DNA of 64,000 nt from Geosiphon pyriformis. Its lineage: Eukaryota > Glomeromycota > Glomeromycetes > Archaeosporales > Geosiphonaceae. The stretch spans positions 19,941 to 83,940 of the forward strand of contig JAAOMT010000245.1 in assembly GCA_016748015.1 (NCBI GenBank), given 5' to 3'. Shown piece after piece: positions 49,254 to 60,679 of this stretch. Below the pieces are notes generated by a model that was not told where the DNA came from, did no database searches, and saw only the letters and a list, made by a program, of their open reading frames with translations. Position 1 is the stretch's first letter, and each line of letters begins with the position of its first letter. The translations under genes and the position numbers were made by a program.

Positions 49254-50059
49254 TTATTCCCTCCTTTTAATATTGAGCTCTATTGAGATCTCCTAAATCT
49301 CTTAACTCTAATTCTCCATTTTTGAATATTTCTTGACTTTTTTTTTCAAGAATTATTTGTGTTATCTTGTTCTGTAATTCTTCAAATTGGGCATTGGTTA
49401 TTTTTCCCATTTGGTTAACAGTAATGGTGTTCATTTCTGTATTGAGTAGAATTTCTGGTCTGTCTTAAAATCTTGTATGTAGCCAATAAATGGCTCTTGC
49501 TTGTGTGGTCAAATTGTTTTTCCTCACAAATTGTTCTAATTGTTGCAGTATTGTTGTGTTAAATAATTGTTTTGTCTTATCTGTGTATAACTTCTGAATA
49601 TTCAAGTGTTATCTCAAGTAAAAGTAACAAAAGTTTTTTGGAAATTGTTGTATCCACCAATTCCATATTTCTATAGTCAACTCTTGATATTGGGTGACTT
49701 TTGATTGTGTTTTTATCACCAATTTCACTTTTGTGATTATTTTGTTGACAGTGTTTTCTGTTTTTCTCTATACTTTATCTTATAGTCTTTTTCTGGTATT
49801 TGTGTATCTGATGGTTTGTTAATTGATTGTGATTTCCATTTCTTGTTATTGGATTAATTGAAAGAGTTGTTGTGCTAGTGAATGAATGTTGTCAGTAATT
49901 TCTATTTTTCTGATGTTTTTTGTTGCATCTACCATGTTTTTATATACTTTTTTTTATTGTTCAATTTTACATGTTTGGTTTAATGATTATAATTGGTTCT
50001 CGATCTTGTGGAATCTTATCTGGTTGGACTAATATCTGTTGTACTCCCAGTTATGAAAT

Positions 50060-51240
50060 ATTATTAGTGGATAATAATACTATATGGTAATATGGTTTCA
50101 GTTGATCACTATGTGCTGCTTTGGCCAAAATTTTGTTGTCCCATCTTAATTTATAAGCTCTATTTCTTAGAATTTCTTCTATGTGAAATGGTTTATTCTA
50201 TTTGGGGTTAAATTTCCACTTCATTGTTTTTCTGTTTTGGTACAATATAAAAGTACTTTGTTTCCAATCTTGAATTCAACTGGTTTATCTAATAGTTGGT
50301 TATTATGTCGTTTTTTTTGTTTTTTTTGTAACTTTTGAATGTTATCAACTGTTCTTTGCCATTTGTTTTCTAGTGTCTCCATTAAGTTATATGTTTTTCT
50401 TAGCAATGTTTTCTGAAAATTGTTTTTTGTTATTAGTTCTGTTGGATATGTATTGACTTTTATCTCAACTGGTAATGTTGTTGTTCTACTGTATACTAAT
50501 TCAAATGGTGTTGCTTGTGTAGTATCTTGCTTTATTGTCCAATAAACAAATAATACTAATGATCTAAACAAATTTCATTTGTCTTGATTTTTTTGACTAA
50601 TTTTGGCAATTGCTTCATACAATGTTCTATTGAATCTTTTAACTAAGCTATTGGTTTGTGGATGATATGGTGATAATAATGGTCTTTTGATTTCAAATCT
50701 TTGACTTAATTCTGTTAATGTTCTGTTCACAAAGTGGGTTCCTTGATCTGATAGTAATTTTTTTGGACATCCGTGTTGACAGATCAAATCTTGATAAACA
50801 AATTTGGCAATGAATTCTACATCTGCTCTTTAAATAGCTTTTGCTTCTGGCCATTTAGTAAGATAATTTATGGCTATTGCAATATATCTGTTGTCTCTGT
50901 TGGTAATTGTTAATGGTCTGACTAAGTCAATTCCAATGTGATCAAATAGTTGTTCTACTTTGATTGGTCTTAATGGTTTACCTGGTCTTGCTTCTTCTTT
51001 TCTTTGACAAGCATTACAATTTTGAACATATTGAATAATATCTGAATATATTGATGGTCAATAGTATTTTTTTCTGGTTCTTTCTATGGTTGCTTCTTTA
51101 TGAAAATGTCCTGCTGTTGGATCAGAGTGTATGTTGAATAATATTGTCTCTTTTTTTGATTCTGTGATTACTCTGATTGGTTAATCTGGATTTTTTCTGT
51201 TCTTCCAATATAGTATATTTTGATAAGTAATAAAATATTT
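50060..51240 (-). pseudogene. Integrase of element B
   Basis: Zinc-binding part with CNACQRKEEA (near 51010). Core: HIGIDLVRPLTITNRDNRYI, LTKWPEAKAI, then LLSDQGTHFVNRTLTEL (near 50740) and TNSLVKRFNRTLYEAIA (near 50640). The catalytic Glu of the final motif is Lys here, one G-to-A step; in A it is still Glu. The C-terminal part has TPFELVYSRTTTLPVEIKV, then KPVEFKIGNKVLLY, the SH3-like end. Stops are present between the open pieces. Confidence 0.85.
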
Positions 51241-51459
51241 GAATTGTTGTTTGATGTTGTTTTGTTTCTTTTGAGATAATTTCTTCTTGAACTGTTGGGT
51301 ATTTATATAATGCTGGAGTTGTTGATATTTTTGTGTATTTATCTTTTGTTATATTTTTGTTTTCAATTGTTTGGATTTTGTTATATTTTTGAATTAAAAT
51401 GCTCAGATTTGTTTCATTTACAACAGACTGTCAATATTTCTATTTTCTTTTTCCTTTTT

Positions 51460-52850
51460 ATAGTACACTATAAAAGTATATGGTGAGAGTGCTATTTTCT
51501 ATCTTGCATGTCAATCATCTCCAAATTTTTGCTTCTGGATTAAAGTCAATCCTCTGTGATCAGTATGCACCTCAAATTTTTGGCTTAAGTATTCTATTTC
51601 ATGGCTGCCCAATAAATTGCTAAGTGTTCTAGTGCTAGTGTTTTATAGTTTTTTTCAGCTGGTATTAAGCTTTAACTGGTGTATACTACTGGATGTTTTC
51701 TTTCATCTGGTCATTTTTGTAATAATACTGCTCCTAATGCTTGGCCAGATGCATCAGTAGTGATGATAAATGGTTTGCTATGATTTGGATAGATTAATAC
51801 TGGGGTCTAAATAAGTTTTGTTTTCAGTATATTAAAAGCTTTTTGCTGAGTTTCAGTCCATTTGTATTTGGTGTTTTTTATCTGAAGTTGATATAGTGGT
51901 TGAGCTATTTTGGAAAAGTTTTTGATAAAGTGACAGTAGTATCTAGCTAATCCCAAGAATGCTCTTAATTCTGTGAGATTATTTGATACTAGAAAGTTCT
52001 TAATAATCTTAATCTTATCTGGATCTGTTTTGATTCCATTTTTACTCACAACATATCCCAAAAATTTGAGTTCAGTTTTCCCAAAAAAGCATTTGGTGGC
52101 ATTTAGCTTCAATTCAGCTCTTTTTAATCTTTTGAATACTTGTTGAAAATGGTGTAGATGATCATTGAATATCTTAGAGAATATATTAGTGTTGTCTAAA
52201 TATACAACTATTGATTTTCATAACAATCCAGTATAGACAATTTCTATAAGCCATTGGAATATTGTTGGTATATTCATCAAGCCAAATAGCATTACTTCAA
52301 ACTCAAAATTTTCTTCTCGAGTTGTAAAAGCCATTTTCTCTTTATCTTCTGGTTTCATGGCTACCTGCCAGTAACCACTGTCTAAGTTTAAAGTTGAAAA
52401 TTATTTCTTTCCTCCAAAGGCATCAAACAGTTCTTGGATCTTTGGAGTTGGGTTGCTGTCTTTCTTGGTTACTCTATTAAGTTTCTGGTAATCCACACAA
52501 AAACGGATTTTCTCATTTTTCTTATGGACTAATACTACTGGTAATGACCATGGGCTCATAGATGGCTGAATTAGTCCGTTGTCAAGCATCTGATTGATTT
52601 CTTAATGAATGATCTTATGGCTGGCTGGTAATACTCAATATGCTCTTTGTTTGATTGGCATTGTATCTCCAGTCTTAATTTGGTACTGAATTATGTCCAT
52701 TCTGCCAAACTCATTTTCACTTGCAAAAATGTTGGTAAAGTTGTTGAGTAACATTTTGAGTTCTATATGCTGGAGTGGGTCTAAGTTTCTCAGATTTATC
52801 TGTTTTAACTGTTTTGATTGAAGCAAATAACATTTATTTTGTTTATAAAT
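51460..52850 (-). pseudogene. RT and RNase H of element B
   Basis: A linker with NEFGRMDIIQYQIKTGD (near 52700) precedes RT. RT has LIQPSMSPWSLPVVLVHKK (near 52560), FCVDYQKLNRVT, LDSGYWQVAMKP, and an active site near 52190 reading VYLDNTNIF (Asp to Asn). Then KCFFGKTELKFLGYVVSK and FLGLARYYCHFIKNFSKI (52110-51880). RNase H starts TPVLIYPNHSKPFIITTDAS near 51800 and runs to about 51470. Stops include a TAA near 52603 (from CAA). Confidence 0.85.
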
Positions 52851-53049
52851 TGTTTGTGATGTTATATCAACATATCTACACAGTTATAGAAAGTCTGAAA
52901 TGGAGTTTGGTGGTTGGTTCTCAATTTCAGTAATTAAGTATCTAATAATGGTTTTTTCTGGTATTTCCATGATATTTTCTATATTGTTGTAAATAAGAAT
53001 TTTGATGTAATGGTGGAATGAAAATTGATTGACAGATGGAGGTAATTTT

Positions 53050-53480
53050 TCATTTGTCAACAACTTCTTTCTCTGTCATATTAATTAGTATATCTATTCT
53101 ACTTGTGAATCCAAATTCACTTATTCTTCTTGCTGTGATCCCTAATTCTTCCCTATTTCCTACTGAAACTAACTGAGCTACTTTAACCAAAGGTAAAAAT
53201 ATTGTCTGTGCAATCTTTTCATTTGGCTCTATGATATAGACTTTTTCTGAGTCATTTTGTAGCATTGCAATAATATTTCTTACATATCCTGCATTAATTA
53301 TTCCTCCTCTGATGTTGATTCCTTTTTTTGCTAAACTACTCCTAGATGCTAGTTGAATCATGGTGGTCACTGAAATTTCCAGTGCTATTTTAAAATCAAT
53401 GCAAGTGAATGTGGTTCCAATTTGATGACATTTTTTCCTGAATACCTCAGATCAAACCTTGCATTGGTATCATGTGCATG
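53050..53480 (-). pseudogene. dUTPase domain of element B
   Basis: Motif 1 TNARFDLRYSG (near 53460), motif 2 ASRSSLAKKG with the family Arg retained (near 53340), motif 3 GGIINAGYVRNI (near 53300, catalytic Asp changed to Asn), motif 4 NEKIAQTIFL (near 53220), and a weak motif 5 RRISEFGFTSR (near 53110). A frameshift lies between 53385 and 53370. An acidic Asn/Ser/Asp-rich linker precedes it, as in A. This copy cannot be active because the motif-3 Asp is lost. Confidence 0.8.
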
Positions 53481-53719
53481 TTCTGGCATGATATCTTCAT
53501 CATTATTACTGAACCATTTTAGTTCTTGCTTCTTAGTAAGATCAGGGAGTGCAATAAATGTTTTAGAATTTAAATCAGAGTCCGAATCATTGTTATTTTC
53601 ATTGTCATATTGAACAGAGCTGGAACTGGTGTTTTCATTGTCATCATTGTCGGAGTTTGAATTGGGATCAAAAATTGATTCTGATTCTAATATGCAGCTG
53701 CTGATTGGTTTTTCCTCTT

Positions 53720-54420
53720 TTGGGATCATGTAGATCATGTGTGGTGGTGAATTATAAATAAGGTCACACTCATTACAATATTGAAAGTCACATGGAATCA
53801 AACAGTAGTCACATAATCAAGTGTTTATTTCTTCCAAACATTGTTTTTGTTCTTCTCTGGTGGGTGCTAGGTTCTGATAGTGTTCATGAAATTCTTTTGG
53901 GTCCGTTTCAATGTTTAGGAAAGCATTTGAATTGGAAATTAACACAACATTAATTGGTTCAAATGGGTTATTTTTGATCTCTAAGATTTCTTTGGGTGAA
54001 GTGTCTTTGACTTTGGCATTTGCCATTTGCCAGATCTCATTCTCATCATGTGGGTAACCATCCAAGTGAGAGATTACTTGGTGCCATGTGACAGTAATAG
54101 GTGTGCTACAACTAATTCAGTTGCTTATGAAGATTATATACTGACATAAAGTATTACATATTTCTCCTTGTCCAGAAATGTTATTCCATATTCTTTCATC
54201 CAGTAGTTGTTCACCACAAGTAAGACATGGTTTGTTGTTTCACTTGCCTTGTTTTTTAGGATAACCATAGCATTTAGGGTGGCATGATTTGTAGCAATAA
54301 TAAGTTTATGTCTAGTAATTTTCATCTGGCACTACTCAGGCTCCCATGGAGGACAGTTTTTTTTTGCAGTCTTTGCACCTGAGGAAAATATAAGGTGGTT
54401 CTGGCCTGGTATTCATGGAG
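53720..54420 (-). other. Cys-rich accessory module of element B
   Basis: CKDCKKKLSSMGAWV (near 54370) is very close to the CKDCHKKLSSMGAC of element C. CYKSCHPKCYGYPKK (near 54280), CLTCGEQLLDERIW (near 54215) and ICNTLCQYI (near 54160) follow. After a helical stretch the last cluster is CDYCLIPCDFQYCNEC (near 53800-53760). The short spacing and repeated C-x2-C pairs support metal binding. There is no family name I can give. Confidence 0.6.
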
Positions 54421-54679
54421 TATGAACTTCTCCAACTGCTAGTTTCCATGTTGTCATTGGTCTTTTCAGATATGTCTTTTTCCTTTTTTTTCTCTTTCCC
54501 TTTGTCTTTTTCTTCCCAGTCTAGAATTGGTGGTAGCTCATTGTGGTCTTCATTAGCCCATGAAACTTAATAAGCTTCCCAGGTAAGTTTTTTTCTTTCT
54601 TTCTTGAATTCAATAAGTGGTGCTGCCATGGTGGTGTTTTTGAAGTGATCACATGTGGCTGGTACATGTGTGTGTTGAC

Positions 54680-55250
54680 TGTTCTGGCTCAGTTAGAGCT
54701 TCTGCATGTTTTAGTTGAATGTTATGTTGATTTTGGACAACTAGTTATTGCCAACAAGTGCTTGATACTGAGTGGCTTTCATGATTAATATCTTGATTGG
54801 TACAATAATGCCATTAACTTCTATGGGGAGATTATCAATTTTGCCAATTGGAGTTTTGGTCACTCTATTGGCCATTATGATTTTGGTGCTGGCAGTGTAA
54901 TCAACTCAGCAATCTAATTGGTTTATGAATTGTTATGTGATAATGCTGTCTGTTGACTCATTATCTAATATGAATTTGATGGAATGGCCATCAACTTTAG
55001 CATTAGTGTACATAGTAGTGATTGGTTTTTCTTTGAGCACAGCTCCACTGAACAAAAATGTGGATGACAGTTCTTCGAGTTTAAATGAAAAGATTGCTGC
55101 CAATGATTTATTGTTGGTGACAGTGGCTGGAGATATGTTGCTGGTGAGTGTTTGTGTTTGGTTGGTTTCTATGTTGTTGGATGTGGCATTTTCTGGGATA
55201 ACTAGGAGACTTAAATAGTTCTGAGAACTCAGGTTTTGGTTATACCCAGT
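54680..55250 (-). pseudogene. Protease region of element B
   Basis: The retropepsin loop is decayed to FILDNESTDSIIT (near 54965), but the catalytic Asp remains. Downstream, VPIKILIMKATQYQALVGNN (near 54770) aligns with the same block in C. TGA/TAA stops are scattered. It follows gag without an obvious frameshift site. Confidence 0.75.
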
Positions 55251-55632
55251 TCTTGAATTCCACTGGCATGATCCTGATGGCTAGTTGGATGAATTAGGAA
55301 TCAGTTGGTAAACAACCATCACTAATCTCCAGTTTTGAATGACTTTTGATCTAGAATTTCCTGATGTTATTTAAACTGAGTTTGTTGTGAGAATTTGAGG
55401 TTAATATATTATTTGTGGCTGTAGTTGATAGATAGATTGTGGCTGCAGCTGATAAATTACAGGTGCTGGAGGCTGATAGATTGATGGTAAGTAGATTTGC
55501 TGTGGCATTAGTGGGTAATGGGGTTGATAGTGGTTCTGATTTGAGTGGTAATTTGAAGTTTGAAATCAGCAATTGGGGTTTTGATATTTATTTCCTGATT
55601 GTTAATTATTAATTCTAATATAGCAGTTAATT

Positions 55633-57336
55633 CTAATGTGCCCTTGTTTACCACAATTGTGGCAAATATGCATCTCTTGCTACCATAATGATTGTGTTGT
55701 CATAAAATGTGACTGATGTTGTTGCTGCTCAATGGTTCTGAGATTGTTGCAATGTTGTGGTGGTTAATATATGGTTTGATTATTGTTAGCTAAGTAACTC
55801 TTTAGTTTCTAATTAATTGAATTACTGAATTGTTTCAATTTAGAATCCAATTCAGATGATTTGTTCATTACTAAATTGATAGTTTGGGCATAGTTTGCTT
55901 CAAGTTTAGCAGATTCAAAATCTCTTGCATTGGTAACTGCGTCTTGGAGCATTTGTGAGTGCATTGGATGTATGTATTGGAAGATGCTACTGTATAATTC
56001 ACGGATGAACTGGTTCAGAATCTGTGGTGCTGTAAAGTAATCTGCATTGATTGCTTATATTTGGTGTAAATTTTTATGAAAACATCCTAGGTAAGTAGTA
56101 ACTGCTTCAGTTTCTCTTTGCTTAATGGTGGTAAAAGTATTTGCTAAGTGGTTAATACTATTATGGTTGCTAAAATATCTCAAAAATTCTGTTTTAAATA
56201 CATTAAAAGTGATAGGTTTGTTGATTAGACTTTGATATCATAAATCAGCAATATCTTGCAAAAAGTATAAAATGGCCTGTAGGGCTCTGGCATTGTCTTA
56301 ATTGTTAGCCATGATTGCTTTGGTGATGTCATTGAGCCACACTTGGGTGTTATCTTTTTTGCCCATAAATTTTTCTAATTTGACAATAGAAGTGTAGGCC
56401 ATTTGTTGTTGTGGTTGCTGTTGCAGCTGCTGCTAGAATTGTTGTTGGGATAGCAGTTGTGGCTGTTGTTGCTGCTCAACAATTGGTGGAATGGGTGGTA
56501 GATTGATCTCAATTATTGGAGATAAGTTTTTCTTAATTATGTCAGAGTTTAAATTGTTTAGATTTTCTGGAGTTTGAATATTTGGGGTTTGATTTTCTGG
56601 ATTTTCTGAGATTGGGTTTTGATAATTAAATTCTCAATCTTCATTTTCTTTTTCCTCAGATTCCGTTACTTTCCAAGAACTCACAGTTCCAAAATCTGGT
56701 AAGGATAACAGCAATTGAAGTTTTGATGGTATTGGTAATCACAAATTAAATTCTTCAAAATATTTGCCATAAGTTCTTAATAATTTTGCTTTCTTTTGTT
56801 TACTTTGGAATGAAAATCATCTAAATATTGATGTTGTGTTTGATGTAGATGCACCTGTTGATGTAATATTAATGGCACTTCCAGGTATATAGTAGTATGA
56901 TGAATTAGTTGGTGGTTTAAACTCTTGTTTTCTTCCAAGTGGGTGGTTGTACCTTTTAAGATGTTACTGCTGGTGTTTGTAGTTTTCTCTTGCCTTTGTT
57001 TGCATAGGTAATTGGGTATCTTTGCTGAATATGATATTCAATTTTCTTGTTGATCTCCATAAGGATTGCTGTAAAATTGTGGTTTGCTAGTAAGCTAGTG
57101 TTTTAAATTAATTTGTTGTAAAAGTTTCTTTTTGCTGAATCAGTTTCTACTGGTACTCTTAACAAGTATGAAATTTTTTCATTGACATAGAAGTTGAAAG
57201 CTGATTCTGTTGATAGGTGATTACTGGTTAATTCCAAGTGTTGACAGTAGTATTGGAATAAGAATTTGGTGAATTCTAAATGGTTTGTTCTTATTTTTTC
57301 TGGTTTTGCCACTTTTGGATGATTGTTGTTGGTGCT
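55633..57336 (-). pseudogene. gag of element B
   Basis: The N-terminal conserved region starts at an AAA-GTG-GCA context near 57312 (KIRTNHLEFTKFLFQYYC) with no upstream ATG in frame. A basic Pro/Asn-rich middle and the capsid region (about 55800-56450: LNQFIRELYSSIFQYIHPM, ARDFESAKLEANYAQTINLV) follow. An intact CCHC knuckle, CHNCGKQGHIRINC, is at about 55633-55674. It is interrupted by stops. The N-terminal 70 residues match element A closely but not C. Confidence 0.8.
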
Positions 57337-57360
57337 GGTTCTCTTTAAAATTATACCTCA

Positions 57361-57372
57361 CAAGGAGCACCA
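57361..57372 (-). other. Primer-binding site of element B
   Basis: Minus-strand TGGTGCTCCTTG, two bases inside the 5' LTR end, shares the core TGGTGCTC with elements A and C. Confidence 0.75.
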
Positions 57373-57975
57373 AATGTTACAGATGATTATTTGGGGTCTT
57401 GAAACAAATAACAAACCCATAACTTGGTGCTTAATTGCTGATTTGTGTATTAATATCTAAAAATTTTGGTGTCTGAAGGTTTTTGGTTGAGTTTTTTGTA
57501 TAATGAACAGAGATTTGATAATTGTTTTATCCGTCACTTCCCGAAACTGCAGTTTTATTATTTTTTTTCTTGGCATGGTGGCTGGCAATCTTTTGATAAG
57601 CTATCCTTAAATCTATGAGTGTTTACCCTTATTTCTGGGTTTTTTACCAGTGCTATATTCTGATGTCAGTATCTTTGTGCATTCTTCTTTTAATCAATTA
57701 GTACACAACAATAAAATCAAAAAAAAAATAAAGAAAAAAAAGAAAAAAAGAAAATAAATAAAAAAATAGGCCAATGCAATTACAAGTTAGTATTCCATTA
57801 ATAGCTGTGATTAAGAGCTATTGTTCTAGTGTGGTCAAGTATTAATTACTATTAACATGAAATATTGATAGCAGAAAGTGGATTTAAGATAGTGAATAAT
57901 TATTTATTAATTGGGAAGATTGCTTAGATTAAATTTAAACTGAGAGATCTGTCTTTTTTACCTCTAATACTACTG

Positions 57976-57990
57976 CTATATATACATAAT
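57976..57990 (-). promoter_or_regulatory. TATA-like box in the LTR of element B
   Basis: Minus-strand ATTATGTATATATAGCAG contains TATATATAG and recurs at the same place in the other A/B LTRs (near 40472, 49051 and 60520). Position and conservation suggest the core promoter for element transcription. Confidence 0.55.
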
Positions 57991-57991
57991 T

Positions 57992-58129
57992 GAAATTCCT
58001 CAATTCCTCGATTCCTGCAATTCCTTTAAGAAGAATTCTGGAATTCTGGAATTCTGCGATTCCTTATATGAGAATCCTGAAATTTCTAGAATTCTGCAAT
58101 TTCTCTAAGAGGAATTCTGGAATTCCATA
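57992..58129. repeat. Palindromic GAATTC-type array upstream of LTR TATA box
   Basis: Repeated GAATTCTGGAATTCTGG and degenerate forms (AATTCCTC, ATTCTGCGATTCC, ATTTCTAGAATTC). On the minus strand these give TTCCAGAATTCCAGAA, i.e. TTC-nn-GAA pairs. The array is present in all four A/B LTRs with sequence drift but the same motif. Confidence 0.6.
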
Positions 58130-58200
58130 TTTACTATGCTTACTTTTGATTGGCTAATCTATATGCTAATATATTTTTTATATTCTATGAGTAACAGTGC

Positions 58201-59846
58201 ATTTTCTGTTGCCACTGTTGATTGGTTGATAATGCTAAATGTGGTTGATTTTAGAAACAATTGGAGTTTCCTTGATTGCTATGTCATTGTGGTGATTGAT
58301 AGATTGTCTGATTGTTGTTAGCTAAGTATCTTTTTAATTTTTGATTGATTGAATCACTAAATTGTTTCAATTTGGAATTTAATTCAGATGATCTATTCAT
58401 TACTAGATTTATGGTTTGGGCATGATTAGCTTCAAGTTTGGCAAATTCGAAATCCTGTGCATTAATAATTGCATCTTAGAGAGTTTGTAAGTACATTAGA
58501 CATATGTATTGGAAAATATTACTGTACAGTCCACAGATGAACTGGTTCAAAATTTGTGATACTGTAAAGTAATTCATGTCAATTGCTTGTATTTGGTGCA
58601 AGTTTCTATAAAAACATCTTAAGTAAGTAATAACTGCTTTAGTTTTTCTTTTCTTAATAGTAGTGAAGAAATTTGCTAACTGGTTGATGCTGTTATTATT
58701 ACTAAAATATCTCAAGAACTCAAGTTTGAATGTATTGAAATCTTGAGGTTTGTTGACCAGACTTTGATACTATGAGTTGGTGGTATCCTGGAGGAAATAT
58801 GAGATGGCTTGCATAACTTTGGCATTATTTCATCCATTAGTCATAATGGCTTTTTCTATGTCATTGAGTTATACTTGGATGTCATTTTTTTTGTTCGTAA
58901 ATTTTTTGAGTTTTACAATTGGTGAATATGTCATTTGCACAATTGATTATTGCTGTTATACTGATAGTGGTTAAAGTTGTTATTAAAGTGGTTGTTAAAT
59001 TAGTTCAATGGGTGGCTAATCAATGATGATTTCTGGAAGTAAGTTCAGTTAATTAATTAAGTTGAGATTTTGATTATTCTGATTTTGCTGATTAATATTA
59101 TCAGAGTTTGGGTTGTTCAGATTTTCAATTTCTGGATTTTCTAAAATTGGATTTTAATAATTAAATTTCTAATTCTCTTTTTTCTCTTCTTTTAATGTTA
59201 TTATTTCTCACAGATCAGCTGTTCTAAAATCTGGTTAAGATGACAGTAATCAAAATGCTAATGGTATTGGTGATCATAATTTAAATTCTTTGAAATAATT
59301 ATCATAAGTTCCTAATAACTCTGCTTTCTTTTGTTTACTTTAAAATAGGAGTTATCCAAATGTTGATGTCATGTTTGATATAGACATGTCTGCTGATGAA
59401 ATATTGATTGTACTTTTGAGTGTGTAGTAATATAATGAATATGTTGGAGATTCAATTTTTTGTTTCTTCCAGTTTGGTACTTGAATTCCTTTTGGTGTTA
59501 CTGCTGGTGTTTGTAACTTTCCTTTACTTTTGTCTATGTAGGTAATAGAAAATTGTTGTTGAGTGTATTTTTCAATGGTTTGATTGATTTTCCTAATGAT
59601 TGGCATGAAACTATGATTTTGTAGTAAGCTAGTGTGTTGAATTAATTCTGTGTAGAAATTTTTCCTTGCTGATTTAATGTTAATAGGTACTCCTAGAAAA
59701 TCTTTGATTTTTTTATTGATGTAAAAATTGAAGACTAATTCTGCTAGATAATGATTGTTGCTTAATCTTAATGGTTGACTGTACTGTTGAAATAAGGATT
59801 TGGTGAATCCTAAATGATTTGTTTTGATTATTTTTGTTTCTGCCAC
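58201..59846 (-). pseudogene. N-terminal gag of element A
   Basis: It starts at AAA-GTG-GCA near 59846 (KTNHLGFTKSLFQQYSQPL), closely related to the start of element B's gag, again with no ATG upstream. The capsid region is at 58476-58715 (AVITYLRCFYRNLHQIQAID, FTVSQILNQFICGLYSNIF). It is cut at 58200 by element B and resumes with the knuckle at 48446. Confidence 0.8.
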
Positions 59847-59897
59847 TTTTGGAATGGTTGTTGCTAGTGCTGGTTTTCTGTAGGATTATACCTTACA

Positions 59898-59907
59898 GAG
59901 AGCACCA
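59898..59907 (-). other. Primer-binding site of element A
   Basis: Minus-strand TGGTGCTCTC, starting two bases after the LTR end at 59910, identical in its first eight bases to the sites of B and C. Confidence 0.75.
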
Positions 59908-59909
59908 AA

Positions 59910-60675
59910 TGTTACAGGTAATTATTTAGGGTCTCAAATCAAATAACAAACTCGTAACTTAGTGCTTAATTAATATATTAATGATATATGTAATTTGATG
60001 GTTTTATCAGTCTGAAGGTTTTGGTTGTAGTTTTTTGTATAATAGACAGAGATTCAGTAGAAATAGTAGTTGTTTCCTGAAATTGCAATTCTTGCCCAAT
60101 TTCTTTCTCAGCTTGGCAGCCAGATTTATTCTGGCAGTTATGCCCTTCTGATAAGCTAATTGTTAATATATATAATTCTACTCTTATTTCTGGGTTTTTT
60201 ATCAGACTATCTTTAATGTCAATAATTCAGTGCTTTAATTCTCAATCAATTAGTATACAACAATAAAATCAAAGAAAAAAAAAAATAAGGAAAAAAAAAT
60301 AAAAAAAATAAGTCAAGGCAATTCGCAAGTTAGTATTCTGTCAATAGCTATGATTAAAAGCTATTGTTCCAGTGTGGTTAAGTATCAATTACTATCAACA
60401 TAAAGTGTTAATAGTAAAAAGTGAATTTGAGATAATAAATAATTATTTATTGATTAAAAAAATTGCTTAGATTAAATCTAAACTGAGAAGTCTGTCTTTT
60501 TTACTTCTAATACTACTGCTATATATACATAATTGAGATTTCTTGATTCCTCAATTTTTCACACCAAAAATTTTGGAATTTCTCTAAGAGGAATCCTAAT
60601 ATTTTACATTTACTATGTCTATCTCTGATTGGCTAATTTATATGCTAATATACTTCCTATATTCTATGAGTAACA
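59910..60675 (-). repeat. 5' LTR of element A
   Basis: A 766-bp TGTTACAGGTAATT...ATGAGTAACA repeat. It lines up with 39863-40741 and is shorter mainly in the GAATTC-like array (60535-60600). The right flank ATGT (60676-60679) is followed by the second half of LINE copy 4. Confidence 0.88.
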
Positions 60676-60679
60676 ATGT

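Larger units (their letters stand above)
48447..58196 (-). mobile_element. Ty3/gypsy element B, complete but decayed
   Basis: A 9750-bp element with LTRs at 48447-49253 and 57375-58196, inserted in the gag of element A with flanks ATGC (48443-48446) and GTGC (58197-58200). Coding order from right to left: gag, protease, Cys module, dUTPase, RT, RNase H, integrase. A polypurine tract adjoins the 3' LTR (minus-strand AAAAGGAGGGAATAA, 49254-49268). It is closer in sequence to A than to C. The two LTRs differ at many sites, mostly transitions, so it is not a recent insertion. Confidence 0.9.
57375..58196 (-). repeat. 5' LTR of element B
   Basis: An 822-bp TGTTACAGATG...ATGAGTAACA repeat. On the minus strand, transcription would run leftward. 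The array of TTCCAGAA units (57992-58129) lies upstream of the TATA-like box (57976-57986), and the A-rich region and inner end follow. It is flanked outside by GTGC, continuing directly into the gag of element A. Confidence 0.9.
39863..60675 (-). mobile_element. Ty3/gypsy element A with nested insertions
   Basis: The outer element of a nested stack, inserted in LINE copy 4 with flanks ATGC (39859-39862) and ATGT (60676-60679). 3' LTR 39863-40741, 5' LTR 59910-60675. The internal order from right to left is primer-binding site, gag, [element B], knuckle and protease, Cys module, dUTPase, [solo LTR], end of dUTPase, RT, RNase H, integrase. Without the two insertions the element is about 9.98 kb. 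All coding parts carry many stops and it is clearly older than element C. Confidence 0.88.
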
